From Burkholderia sp. WAC0059 (GTDB lineage Bacteria; Pseudomonadota; Gammaproteobacteria; Burkholderiales; Burkholderiaceae), in NCBI RefSeq assembly GCF_002870125.1, contig NZ_PNEO01000016.1:62001-126000 (forward strand): a stretch of DNA of 64,000 bases, given 5' to 3'. Below the pieces are notes generated by a model. That model saw only the letters and a list, made by a program, of their open reading frames with translations. It was not told the origin of the DNA and ran no database searches. The translations under genes and the position numbers were made by a program. How positions within the stretch are numbered: the stretch's first letter is position 1; each line of letters opens with the position of its first letter. Positions 43,966 to 52,365 of this stretch are shown one piece after another.

Positions 43966-44571
43966 TCACAAGGCCAGGCGAAAGACCGTCCACGCCAGCG
44001 ACAGCGAGAAGAGGCCCAGCACGACCGATGCGCCGCGCTGGACGCGCGACGGGTCGAGCCATGCGAGCCTGCCGCTGCCGAGCTGCGAGCCGAACGCAAT
44101 CCACAGCAGACCGATCGGCACGAGCAGGGCCGCGAAGATCACCATCGCCTCGACATAGGCCGGCAGGCCCGCGAACGCGGCGGCCGGAAAGATCGCGCTC
44201 GCGAACAGGATGGCCTTCGGGTTCAGCAGCGTCGCGACGAACAGCGCGCGCGCGCCGATGCCCGGTTGCGGCGTGGCGGCCGGGGCCGACGTGCGCCACA
44301 TGCGCAGCGCGAGCCAGGCGATGTAGACGCTGCTCGCGATGCGCACGACGGGCGGCAGCCACGGCAGCGTGTGCGCAAGCCGCGCGAGGAACAGGCCCCA
44401 CACCGAAATCGACGCGAGATAGCCGGCAAGTTCGGCGCCCGTCAGCGGGATCGAGCGACGCAGGCCCTGGCGCAATCCGGCGGCCGCGAGCAGCGTGTTG
44501 GTGGGGCCCGGCGTGACGAGCACGACGGCAATGCCGAGGGCGAGCAATGCGGCGGTCGGAGCGGAGAACAT
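43966..44571 (-). CDS. LysE/RhtB-family exporter
   Basis: A 201-residue inner-membrane exporter with about six helices. The family signature is VVLVTPGPTNTLLAAAGLRQGLRRSIPL near residues 16-43, followed by the GAELAGYLASIS region and LFVATLLNPKAILFASAIFP near 108-127. It would export amino acids or related compounds. The start ATG at 44571 begins the first helix directly. It lies 88 bp downstream of cysW on the same strand, exactly where cysA often occurs in relatives, but shows no link to sulfate. Confidence 0.82.
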   Translation of the reverse strand: MFSAPTAALLALGIAVVLVTPGPTNTLLAAAGLRQGLRRSIPLTGAELAGYLASISVWGLFLARLAHTLPWLPPVVRIASSVYIAWLALRMWRTSAPAATPQPGIGARALFVATLLNPKAILFASAIFPAAAFAGLPAYVEAMVIFAALLVPIGLLWIAFGSQLGSGRLAWLDPSRVQRGASVVLGLFSLSLAWTVFRLAL

Positions 44572-44659
44572 GGGCGAGGGGGATAGAGGGACGCAGAGCC
44601 GTCTTTCTATCACAGCCCGCGATAGCGGGCGCTGCGGCATCCGGGCGCGAGGCGGACGG

Positions 44660-45547
44660 TCAGTGCCGCAGCTTGCGTTCGAACGCGCCCTTCAGGGCCA
44701 GCGTCGCCATCGCCACGATCGCGAGCAGCGATGCGGCCGCAAACGCGCCCGCGAAGTTGTAGTCGTCGTACATGACCTCGACGTAGAGCGGCAGCGTGTT
44801 GGTCACGCCCGGCACGTGTCCCGAGACGACCGACACGGCGCCGAACTCGCCCATCGCGCGCGCGTTCGTGATCGTGATGCCGTACAGGAGGCCCCAGCGA
44901 ACGCGGGGCAGCGTGACGCGCCAGAACATCTGCCAGCCCGACGCGCCGAGCACGACGGCGGCTTCTTCCTCGTCGCTGCCCTGCGCTTCCATCAGCGGAA
45001 TCAGCTCGCGCGCGACGAACGAGAACGTGACGAACGTCGTCGCGAGCACGAGCCCCGGCAGCGCGAAGACGATGTCGATGTGATGGGCCTGGAGCCACGG
45101 CCACAGCGGCCCCTGGGCGCCGAACGCCAGCATGAACAGCAACCCCGCGATGACGGGCGAGACCGAGAACGGCAGGTCGATCAGCGTCTTGAGCAGGCTC
45201 TTGCCGTAGAAGTCGAAGCGGGCGACGGCCCACGCCACCGCGAACCCGAACACGGTGTTCAGCGGCACGGAGATGAGCGCGACGATGACGGTGAGCTCGA
45301 TCGCCGAGAGGGCGTCGGGGTCGCTCAGCGCCGCGAAGTAACCCGATATGCCCGAGCCGAACGCGGCCCAGAAGATCGCGACGAGCGGCAGGACGAGGAA
45401 GATGCCGAGAAACGCGACGCCGACGGCGATGATGATGCGGCGGGTCGCGGGACGTTCGGTCGTGAGCTGTTCGACGAGCGAGCGCGGATGCGCGCGGCCG
45501 TTTTCCTGCACGAGCGGCCGGGTTTCGGTCGGGGCGGCGGGCTTCAT
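44660..45547 (-). CDS. cysW: Sulfate/thiosulfate ABC transporter permease CysW
   Basis: A 295-residue inner-membrane permease with about six helices. Its EAA loop, which meets the ATPase, reads EEEAAVVLGASGWQMFWRVTLPRVRWGLLYG. An N-terminal cytoplasmic extension of about 35 residues precedes the first helix. With CysT it forms the sulfate channel. The start overlaps the end of cysT by four bases. The next downstream gene is a LysE exporter; no cysA is found in the window. Confidence 0.9.
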   Translation of the reverse strand: MKPAAPTETRPLVQENGRAHPRSLVEQLTTERPATRRIIIAVGVAFLGIFLVLPLVAIFWAAFGSGISGYFAALSDPDALSAIELTVIVALISVPLNTVFGFAVAWAVARFDFYGKSLLKTLIDLPFSVSPVIAGLLFMLAFGAQGPLWPWLQAHHIDIVFALPGLVLATTFVTFSFVARELIPLMEAQGSDEEEAAVVLGASGWQMFWRVTLPRVRWGLLYGITITNARAMGEFGAVSVVSGHVPGVTNTLPLYVEVMYDDYNFAGAFAAASLLAIVAMATLALKGAFERKLRH

Positions 45548-46398
45548 CGCTGGGCGCCTCCGGACGAGCGGGGCAGCATGAACTTCTGCGCGAGGTTCAG
45601 CGAGAAGAGCACGAGGAACGAGACGGCCAGCATGACCACGGCGATCGACGCGGCGCCCGTGAAGTCGAACTGTTCGAGTTTCGTGATCACGAGCAGCGAG
45701 GTGATTTCGGAGACGAACGGCCGGTTGCCCGCGATGAAGATGACCGAGCCGTATTCGCCGACGCCGCGCGCGAAGGCGAGGCCGAAGCCCGTCAGCAGGG
45801 CGGGGCGCAGCGCCGGCCAGATGACGTGCCGGAACGTGAGGCCGCGCGACGCGCCGAGCAGGCCCGCGGCCTCCTCTTCCTCGGTCCCGAGTTCCTCGAT
45901 GACGGGCTGCAGCGTGCGGACCACGAACGGCAGGCCGACGAAGACGAGCGCGATCACGATGCCGCAGGCGTTGAACGCGAGACCGATGCCGTACGCGTTG
46001 AACCACCGGCCGATCCAGCCGTTCGGGCCGAAGATGAACGCGAGCGTGATGCCGGCCACCGAGGTCGGCAGCGCGAACGGCAGGTCGATCAGCGCGTCGA
46101 GCAGGCGGCGGCCCGGAAAGCGGTAGCGCGCGAGCATCCACGCGACGAGAAAGCCGAGCCCCGAGTTGATGATGGCCGCGAGCAGCGAGGCGCCGAACGT
46201 GAGCCGGTAGGAGGCCAGCAGGCGCGGCGTCCAGACCGCCGCCGCGAACGCCGCCCAGCCCGAGCTCGACGCGCGCGCGAGCATCACGGCGAACGGGATC
46301 AGGACGATCAGGCTCAGGTAGAGCGTCGAGTAGCCGAGCGAGAGCCCGAAGCCCGGCAACGGGCTTCGTCTGCGGAATCGGGCGAGAGCGGCGGACAT
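45544..46398 (-). CDS. cysT: Sulfate/thiosulfate ABC transporter permease CysT (CysU)
   Basis: A 284-residue permease with six predicted helices. Conserved parts include LDALIDLPFALPTSVAGITLAFIFG near residues 100-124 and the EAA loop EEEEAAGLLGASRGLTFRHVIWPALRPALLTG near 174-205, cited in outline. It pairs with CysW, with which it overlaps by four bases, and follows the binding-protein gene by 51 bp. Confidence 0.9.
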   Translation of the reverse strand: MSAALARFRRRSPLPGFGLSLGYSTLYLSLIVLIPFAVMLARASSSGWAAFAAAVWTPRLLASYRLTFGASLLAAIINSGLGFLVAWMLARYRFPGRRLLDALIDLPFALPTSVAGITLAFIFGPNGWIGRWFNAYGIGLAFNACGIVIALVFVGLPFVVRTLQPVIEELGTEEEEAAGLLGASRGLTFRHVIWPALRPALLTGFGLAFARGVGEYGSVIFIAGNRPFVSEITSLLVITKLEQFDFTGAASIAVVMLAVSFLVLFSLNLAQKFMLPRSSGGAQR

Positions 46399-46449
46399 GC
46401 GAAAAGTCGGGGAAGCGCAACGCGGACGGGGCGCGCGTTGCGCGCGTCG

Positions 46450-47484
46450 TCAGTTGGGCTGGAAGATCTGGTCGAAGATGCCGCCGTCGGCGAAGTGCTT
46501 CACCTGGGCGTCATGCCAGCCGCCGAACATGGGGTCGTCGATGTTGATGAGCTTGACGGCCGGAAATTCCTTCGCGTACTTCGCCGCCACGGTCGGGTCC
46601 GACGGGCGGTAGTAGTTCTGCGCCACGAGCGCCTGGGCTTCGGGCGAGTAGAGATGCTTCAGGTAGGCCTCGGCCGCCGCGCGCGTGCCGCGCCGGTCCA
46701 CCACCGAGTCGACGACGGCGACGGGCGGCTCGCAGCGGATGCTGATGGACGGCACGATGATCTGGAACTTGCCCGGCGCGAGCTTGTTGACGGTCAGGAG
46801 CGCGTCGTCTTCCCAGGCCACGAGCACGTCGCCGATGCCGCGCTCGACGAACGAGTTGGTCGCGCCGCGCGCGCCCGAATCGAGCACCTTCACGTTGTGA
46901 TACAGCGCCTTCTCGAAGGCCTCGGCCTTGGCCTCGTTCCCGCCGGGCTGGCGCATCGCGTAGGCCCAGGCGGCCAAGTAGTTCCAGCGCGCGCCGCTCG
47001 AGGTTTTCGGGTTCGGCGTCACGACGCCGACGCCGGGCCGCACGAGGTCGTTCCAGTCGTGGATGCCCTTGGGGTTGCCGGCGCGCACGAGGAACACGAT
47101 GGTCGACGTGTAGGGCGTGCTGTTGTCGGGCAACTGCTTCTGCCAGTCCTTGCGCAGCAGGTTGTGGCTCGCGAGCGCGTCGATGTCCGAGGCGATGCCG
47201 AGCGTGACCACGTCAGCCTGCTGGCCGTTAAGCACCTGGCGCGCCTGGGCGCCCGAGCCGCCGTTCGTGGTGCGCACGGTGACGGCCGTGCCCGTCGTCT
47301 GCTTGTACCAGGCCGAGAACAGCTTGTCGTAGGCGGCGTACAGTTCCCGGGTCGGATCGTAGGACACGTTCAGCAGCGTCGTGTCGGCCCAGGCGGTGGG
47401 GGCCGCCGCGAGCACGAGGCTGACGGCGAGCAATGCTTTTCGCGATCTGGAAAAGGCGGCGGACAAGGTGGCCAGCATCGTCAT
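46450..47484 (-). CDS. sbp: Sulfate-binding periplasmic protein
   Basis: A 344-residue sulfate-binding protein. The signal peptide runs to about residue 33 (KALLAVSLVLAAAPTAWA). Typical segments are LLNVSYDPTRELY, TTNGGSGAQARQVLNGQQADVVTLG, the SGARWNYLAAWAYA stretch near residue 155, and the C-terminal ADGGIFDQIF. It delivers sulfate or thiosulfate to CysT/CysW. The start is either ATG 47484 or ATG 47478; no Shine-Dalgarno is obvious for either. An AT-rich region with an inverted repeat lies upstream. Confidence 0.9.
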   Translation of the reverse strand: MTMLATLSAAFSRSRKALLAVSLVLAAAPTAWADTTLLNVSYDPTRELYAAYDKLFSAWYKQTTGTAVTVRTTNGGSGAQARQVLNGQQADVVTLGIASDIDALASHNLLRKDWQKQLPDNSTPYTSTIVFLVRAGNPKGIHDWNDLVRPGVGVVTPNPKTSSGARWNYLAAWAYAMRQPGGNEAKAEAFEKALYHNVKVLDSGARGATNSFVERGIGDVLVAWEDDALLTVNKLAPGKFQIIVPSISIRCEPPVAVVDSVVDRRGTRAAAEAYLKHLYSPEAQALVAQNYYRPSDPTVAAKYAKEFPAVKLINIDDPMFGGWHDAQVKHFADGGIFDQIFQPN

Positions 47485-47603
47485 GAAAAAAGCGGGGGGA
47501 GAATAAGGGAGGGGTGAGGATAGCCTGTCGGAAAGCCAAATCAAACGATGGAGTTTTGAGGTTGATATGCCCGAAGCAATCTAATGAATATATTGAATAT
47601 ATA

Positions 47604-47625
47604 AACAAGATTTACTCATCTTGTT
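47604..47625. promoter_or_regulatory. Inverted repeat in the AT-rich promoter region of sbp
   Basis: AACAAGAT-ttactc-ATCTTGTT has perfect 8-base arms, 120 bp upstream of the sbp start, in the most AT-rich stretch of the neighbourhood (about 47540-47625). A LysR-type regulator such as CysB could bind here; it could also act on the divergent DnaJ-like gene. Confidence 0.45.
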
Positions 47626-47743
47626 GCCGGGGTCGCGCCCCGTCCGGCAATCTGGGGGGCGAAAACGTTCCTGTTCGCGCTACCGCCCCGTGCTCGACCA
47701 GGCCAGAATGGCAGCTCAATGCAGGTATTAGGCATCCATTGAA

Positions 47744-48646
47744 ATGTGGAACTACTACTCGACACTCGGCATTGCCCGGAACGCGACGCGAGGCGAAATC
47801 GTCAAGGCGTACCGGCGCCTCGCGATGAAGTGGCACCCCGACCGCAATCCCGGCAACGAGGTCGCCGCAGGGCATGAATTCAGGAAGATCCGCAAGGCCT
47901 TCGACGCGCTGTCGGCCGCGCGGGACGACGGCGTCGACGAACAGGTCGTGGACGACGGCGTCGCGCGCCGGCCGGCCGCGCCGCCCGAGGTCCGCCCGAC
48001 GGATGTGCCGGGCGCGAACCTGCGGCGCGTGCTCGGCGTGCCGCTCGAGATCGCGCTCGCCGGCGGCGAGGTCATGGCCAGCTTCTTCGTCACCGAACCG
48101 TGCGGCGTCTGCAAGGGCGCGAGCGCCCGCGTGACCTTCGGGGTTTGCGAGCGTTGCGGCGGCCGCGGCACGCGCCGCGGCGGCGAGGCCTGCCGCGCCT
48201 GCGACGGCGCGGGCGCGGTCGCGCAACGCCGGGCCTGCGGAGCCTGCCGGCAGACCGGGACGCGCTGCTATTGCCGCCGCGTCGCCGTGCCGGTGCCGGC
48301 GGGAACCTGGGATGGCCAGACGCTCGTGGTGAAGGGCGAGGGCGTCCTCGGCTGGAGCGGCGGCCCGCGGGGCGACGCCATCTTCAGCGTCAGCATCGCC
48401 TGTCCGCCGGGCTGGTTTCGCTTCGGCTTCAGCCTGATGGGGGACCTGCACGTCGACTGCCAGACCGCCGCGCTCGGCGGCCCGTGCGAGGTCGAAGTGC
48501 TCGGCCGGCGTCTTTCGGTCGACATTCCGCCGAACTGTCCGCCCGGCAAATGGCTGAGCCTGCCCGGAGCGGCGCTCGGCGACGCGTCGGGGCAGCGCGG
48601 CTGCCTCTATCTGCGGGTCGTTTTTTCGTTGCCGTCGGGCGCCTGA
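47744..48646 (+). CDS. DnaJ-like co-chaperone with zinc cluster
   Basis: A 300-residue protein related to DnaJ. The J domain is residues 1-60 with H31-P32-D33 intact, so it could stimulate an Hsp70. The Gly/Phe-rich linker of true DnaJ is missing. Four cysteine motifs follow (CGVCKGAS, CERCGGRG, CRACDGAG, CGACRQTG), the last imperfect, then a C-terminal client-binding domain (PVPAGTWDGQTLVVKGEG). It is shorter than DnaJ (about 375) and is likely a paralogue with a special client. Its ATG at 47744 is divergent from sbp. Confidence 0.75.
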   Translation: MWNYYSTLGIARNATRGEIVKAYRRLAMKWHPDRNPGNEVAAGHEFRKIRKAFDALSAARDDGVDEQVVDDGVARRPAAPPEVRPTDVPGANLRRVLGVPLEIALAGGEVMASFFVTEPCGVCKGASARVTFGVCERCGGRGTRRGGEACRACDGAGAVAQRRACGACRQTGTRCYCRRVAVPVPAGTWDGQTLVVKGEGVLGWSGGPRGDAIFSVSIACPPGWFRFGFSLMGDLHVDCQTAALGGPCEVEVLGRRLSVDIPPNCPPGKWLSLPGAALGDASGQRGCLYLRVVFSLPSGA

Positions 48647-48777
48647 GCGCCGGTCCGGTCCGGGGCTCTACCGGCCGGGCGCAAGGGGCGGCGGTAGCGC
48701 CGCCGGTCTGAGTGGAACCTTTCCTGCCCGTTCGTCGGCCCGTCGCCGGACTCGCTCGTCCCGGACCTTGCTCAGGG

Positions 48778-50019
48778 CTAGGCAGCGCGGCGGGCGTGCA
48801 CGCGCCTCTCGTGCAGATACGCATACGCGAACAGCAGCAGACCGCCGAGCGGCAGCAGCGCCCCGAAGTAGGCCGTGTCCTGCAGGCCGTGGCGGCTCGA
48901 AATCACCCAGCCGCCGAGGAAGGCACCCAGCGCGTTCGCGAGGTTGAACGCCGAGTGGTTCAGCGAGGCGGCCAGCGTCTGGGCGTCGGCGGCCACGTCC
49001 ATCAGCCGCAGTTGCAGCGGCGCGACGAGCGCCATGTTGCTGCCGATCAGGAACGTGCCCACGAAGGCCGTCAGCACGTGGTTCAGCGAGAACGGGAAGA
49101 CGAGCAGCACGAGGATGTCCCAGACGAGGATCGCGCCGATCGACGGCATCAGCGCGCGGTCGGCCGCCCAGCCGCCCGCGAGGTTGCCGGCGATCATGCC
49201 GCCGCCGAAGGCCGCCAGCGCGAACGGCAGCCAGGCCGGCGGCATCTGCGCCAGCGTGGTGAGCACGGGCGCGACGTAGCTGATGACGGCGAACATGCCG
49301 CCGAACCCGATCGCGCCGATGCCGAGCGTGAGCCACACGCGCGCGTTGCCGAGCGCGCCGAGCTCGCGCATCGGGCTGCTGGCCGAATGGTCGTCGCGGC
49401 GCGGCAGGAAGATATGGAGCCAGACGAGCGTCGCGACGGCGATGGCCGCCACGCTGCCGAACGCATAGCGCCAGTTCATCTCCTGGCCGAGCCAGGTCGC
49501 GAGCGGATTGCCGAACAGCGACGCGATGGTCAGGCCCAGAATGACCCGGCCGACTGCCTCGCCGCGCTGGTGCGGCTGGGCGAGCGAGGCCGCGAGGAGC
49601 GCCGCCGCCCCGAAATAGGCGCCGTGCGGAAAGCCGCTCAGGAAGCGAAACAGCAGCAGCGTCGCGTAGTTCGGCGCGAGCATGCTGGCCAGGTTGCCGA
49701 GCGCGAACCAGCTCAGGAGCAACAGCAATTGCCCGCGGCGCGAGAGGCGCGAGACGAGAATCGCGAAGAGCGGCGCGCCGACCACGACGCCGAGCGCGTA
49801 GGCGCCGATCAGGTCGCCCGCCTGCGGGACGGAGATCCTGAGCCCGTGGGCGACGTTGGGCAAAAGGCCCATGATCGAGAATTCGCCGGTGCCGATGCCG
49901 AAGGTGCCGAGCGCGAGGCCGAACATCACCGCGCCGGTATGGACCGGGCTGGCGGATGCGACGGACGGGGGAACGGAAACGGGGGAGGATTGTGCGGCGC
50001 GGGGAGCGTTGTCGGTCAT
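48778..50019 (-). CDS. MFS exporter, DHA1 family (AraJ-like)
   Basis: A 413-residue membrane protein with twelve predicted helices after a 25-residue Ser/Pro-rich cytoplasmic start. The first helix reads MFGLALGTFGIGTGEFSIMGLLPNVA, matching the AraJ/YdhP branch, and RFLSGFPHGAYFGAAALLAASL is the helix-4/5 motif. Likely exports sugars or drugs by proton antiport; the substrate is unknown. Monocistronic, divergent from the lipoprotein gene at 50295. Confidence 0.78.
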   Translation of the reverse strand: MTDNAPRAAQSSPVSVPPSVASASPVHTGAVMFGLALGTFGIGTGEFSIMGLLPNVAHGLRISVPQAGDLIGAYALGVVVGAPLFAILVSRLSRRGQLLLLLSWFALGNLASMLAPNYATLLLFRFLSGFPHGAYFGAAALLAASLAQPHQRGEAVGRVILGLTIASLFGNPLATWLGQEMNWRYAFGSVAAIAVATLVWLHIFLPRRDDHSASSPMRELGALGNARVWLTLGIGAIGFGGMFAVISYVAPVLTTLAQMPPAWLPFALAAFGGGMIAGNLAGGWAADRALMPSIGAILVWDILVLLVFPFSLNHVLTAFVGTFLIGSNMALVAPLQLRLMDVAADAQTLAASLNHSAFNLANALGAFLGGWVISSRHGLQDTAYFGALLPLGGLLLFAYAYLHERRVHARRAA

Positions 50020-50294
50020 GGACGTGTCGCATGGTTGGCGAAGCCGCTCGCCGGCTTCGGACCCATGCGTTGGTTGACGTTAACGCTTACGTCGCGCGCC
50101 CTGGGGCGAGCGATCTGCGCGCACTATACAGGGCCGGTATCGTGCGATGCAACATTGTCCTTACGCGGTCTGGGGGAAACGTCGCCGGGCCGGCGGGCCG
50201 CCGGATTGCCGTTCAATATGTCCGTCTGTCTATTTCGGCGGGCGATCGCCAACGTCCGCGCCCCGCACCCGTCCGTATTTGCGAAGGAGCCGGT

Positions 50295-51248
50295 ATGCCG
50301 ATGCCGAAAATATGCCGCCGTGGCCGGGGCGCCGCCGTCGCCGCCTCGCTGACCGTCGCGCTCTGCCTGACGGCGCTGGCCGGATGCGTGTCGCCGGGCC
50401 GGGCGCAGGACGTCGTGCCGCCGCGCGTCGCCGTCGATGCGCGGCCCAACGGCATCGCGGTGCGCGCCCGGGACGGGGCGGTCTTCGTGACGGACGACCG
50501 CGGCAGCGCCGTTCTCTGGTCCGCCCACGGCGCGGCCTACGCGCGCTATGCCGCGATTCCCGCCGTGGCCGGCGAGCCGGGCGGCCTGAGCCAGCTCGCG
50601 TTCGCGGGCCCGGACGATCTGCTCGTCGAGCGCTTCGGGTTCGGCCGCTCGGGAGCCCTCGTCGACGTTCCGGCAGTCGGCCGTCCCGTCGTCCTGACGG
50701 GCACCGATCCCGTCCGCCGCCGGCTCGGGCTCGCCGTGATCGGGCCGGGCCGCGTGCTGTCGAGCTGGTTCGTCAAGATCGGCAATCAGCCCGAACGCGG
50801 CGGGGTCAGTCTCGTGACCTACGATCCCGCGACACATGCCGCGACCGAGCGGGTCCTGATCGACGGAATGGCGAAACCGGTCGGCCTCGCGGTGCGGGAC
50901 GGCACGGTCTACGTATCCGATCAGTCGAGCGGCACGATCGTCCGCGCGAGTCTCGACGCGCTGCTCGCGGCCCCGCAGCCGGCGACGGCGGGGCCGGGCT
51001 ACGCGCGCGTGGACGGGCCGGACCTGCTGGCCGTCGACGGCGACGGCGCGCTCTATACGAAATGCAACGCCCATGGGTTCTGCCGGATCGCGCCGGACGG
51101 CACCGCGACCGTGCTGGCCGACGACTTCCAGGACGCGCGGGGCGTGGCGATCGACCGGACGCGCCGGCGGCTTTACGTGGTCGATCGCGCGCGGCAGGGC
51201 GGCACGAGCTACGTGCGGTCGTTTGCGTTGCCGGCCGGGACGGACTGA
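50295..51248 (+). CDS. Lipoprotein with SMP-30/NHL-type beta-propeller
   Basis: A 317-residue exported protein. The signal sequence ends in a lipobox (LTALAGC, residues about 22-28), so it should be lipid-anchored. The rest consists of repeated strands with propeller features: RPNGIAVRARDGAVFVTDD, KPVGLAVRDGTVYVSDQ, PDLLAVDGDGALYTK and ARGVAIDRTRRRLYVVD. Such folds act as lactonases or as binding platforms; the catalytic set of an SMP-30 enzyme is not clearly present. GAAGGAGC before ATG 50295 sets the start. Confidence 0.7.
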   Translation: MPMPKICRRGRGAAVAASLTVALCLTALAGCVSPGRAQDVVPPRVAVDARPNGIAVRARDGAVFVTDDRGSAVLWSAHGAAYARYAAIPAVAGEPGGLSQLAFAGPDDLLVERFGFGRSGALVDVPAVGRPVVLTGTDPVRRRLGLAVIGPGRVLSSWFVKIGNQPERGGVSLVTYDPATHAATERVLIDGMAKPVGLAVRDGTVYVSDQSSGTIVRASLDALLAAPQPATAGPGYARVDGPDLLAVDGDGALYTKCNAHGFCRIAPDGTATVLADDFQDARGVAIDRTRRRLYVVDRARQGGTSYVRSFALPAGTD

Positions 51249-51317
51249 GCGGAGCGCGCCGGCCTCGCGGAGGGCGGGCGAGCGCTCGCCCGATTCGCCA
51301 CCGGCGGCCCGGCCGCG

Positions 51318-52325
51318 CTACCTGACGAGGAACCCGTAGGCGAGCGGATCGCGCTCGTCGATGATCCAGTTCGCGAAGCCGCAGATGAACGCGTTGCCCT
51401 CGACCTCGGGGATCACGGCCCTGAACTCGCCGACGGTCGTTTCCTCGAGCACGCGCCCCTTGAACACGGTGCCGATGATCGACTCGTTGACGATCGTCTC
51501 GCCCCGCGCGAGCTGCCCGCGCAGGTAAAGCTGCGCGACGCGTCCGCCGGTGCCGGAGCCGGTCGGCGAGCGGTCGACCTCGCGGTCCGCGAAGACGCAG
51601 CAGTTCGCCTGCGTCGAGCCCGGGCGGCGCGGCGCGTTGGCGATGATGGTGCCGTAGATGTGGTTGATCTCCGGAATCTCCGGATGCACGACCGGAAAGG
51701 CGCGATTGGCCGCCGTCTTCACCTCGGCGCCGAAACGGATCAGCGCTTCCACCGACGATTCGCGCACGGGCAGGCCGTGCGGCTCGCCGTCGGTATAGAA
51801 ATAGAAGGCGCCGCCGAACGCGATGTCGCCCGTCACGGCGCCGAACGACGGCGTCTCGACGGTGACGTCGCGCTTCCAGATGAACGACGGCACGTTGACG
51901 AAGCGGACGTCGCCCGCGTGCTCGCCGTCCCACTTCACGAAGGCCTCGATGAAGCCGCACGGCGCGTCGATGCCCACGCGCGTTTCGGGCGACACGCGCT
52001 CGACCCAGCCGAGCTCGACCGCCGCCGTCGAGAGCGCGATCACGCCGTGCCCGCAGTGGTCGCTGTAGCCCTCGTTGTGCAGGAAGATGATGCCGAAGTC
52101 CGCGCCGGGGCTGACGGGCTCCGTGAGGTAGCCGCCGTACATGTCGGCGTGGCCGCGCGGCTCGAACATCAGCGCCCGGCGGATGTCGTCCGCGTTCTCC
52201 CTGAGCCAGGCGCGCCGCTTGACGATGGTGTCGCCGGGAATGCGCGGCAGGCCGCTCGTGACGATCCGGAAGGCTTCGCCGCCCGTGTGGACTTCGACGG
52301 TGGAGATCGAGCGTGAGAGTTTCAT
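51318..52325 (-). CDS. Proline-racemase-family enzyme, predicted trans-3-hydroxy-L-proline dehydratase
   Basis: A 335-residue member of the proline racemase superfamily. The first catalytic residue is C91 (GYSDHCGHG). The second position, cysteine in racemases and 4-hydroxyproline epimerases, is T255 here (DRSPTGSGTGG). A Cys/Thr pair is the mark of trans-3-hydroxy-L-proline dehydratases, which release water and form pyrroline-2-carboxylate. The neighbours support this: a binding protein 40 bp upstream on the same strand, a GntR regulator, and a divergent ornithine-cyclodeaminase-family gene that could reduce the product to proline. Confidence 0.78.
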   Translation of the reverse strand: MKLSRSISTVEVHTGGEAFRIVTSGLPRIPGDTIVKRRAWLRENADDIRRALMFEPRGHADMYGGYLTEPVSPGADFGIIFLHNEGYSDHCGHGVIALSTAAVELGWVERVSPETRVGIDAPCGFIEAFVKWDGEHAGDVRFVNVPSFIWKRDVTVETPSFGAVTGDIAFGGAFYFYTDGEPHGLPVRESSVEALIRFGAEVKTAANRAFPVVHPEIPEINHIYGTIIANAPRRPGSTQANCCVFADREVDRSPTGSGTGGRVAQLYLRGQLARGETIVNESIIGTVFKGRVLEETTVGEFRAVIPEVEGNAFICGFANWIIDERDPLAYGFLVR

Positions 52326-52365
52326 GGCGGCGAGGCGGTCCGGACCGGACGGTTGCGGGAAGATA

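Noticed and set aside
50073..50095. GACGT-N8-ACGTC repeat and TTGACG element upstream of the MFS and lipoprotein genes
   Set aside because: Only 5-base arms and no matching -10 element; likely chance.
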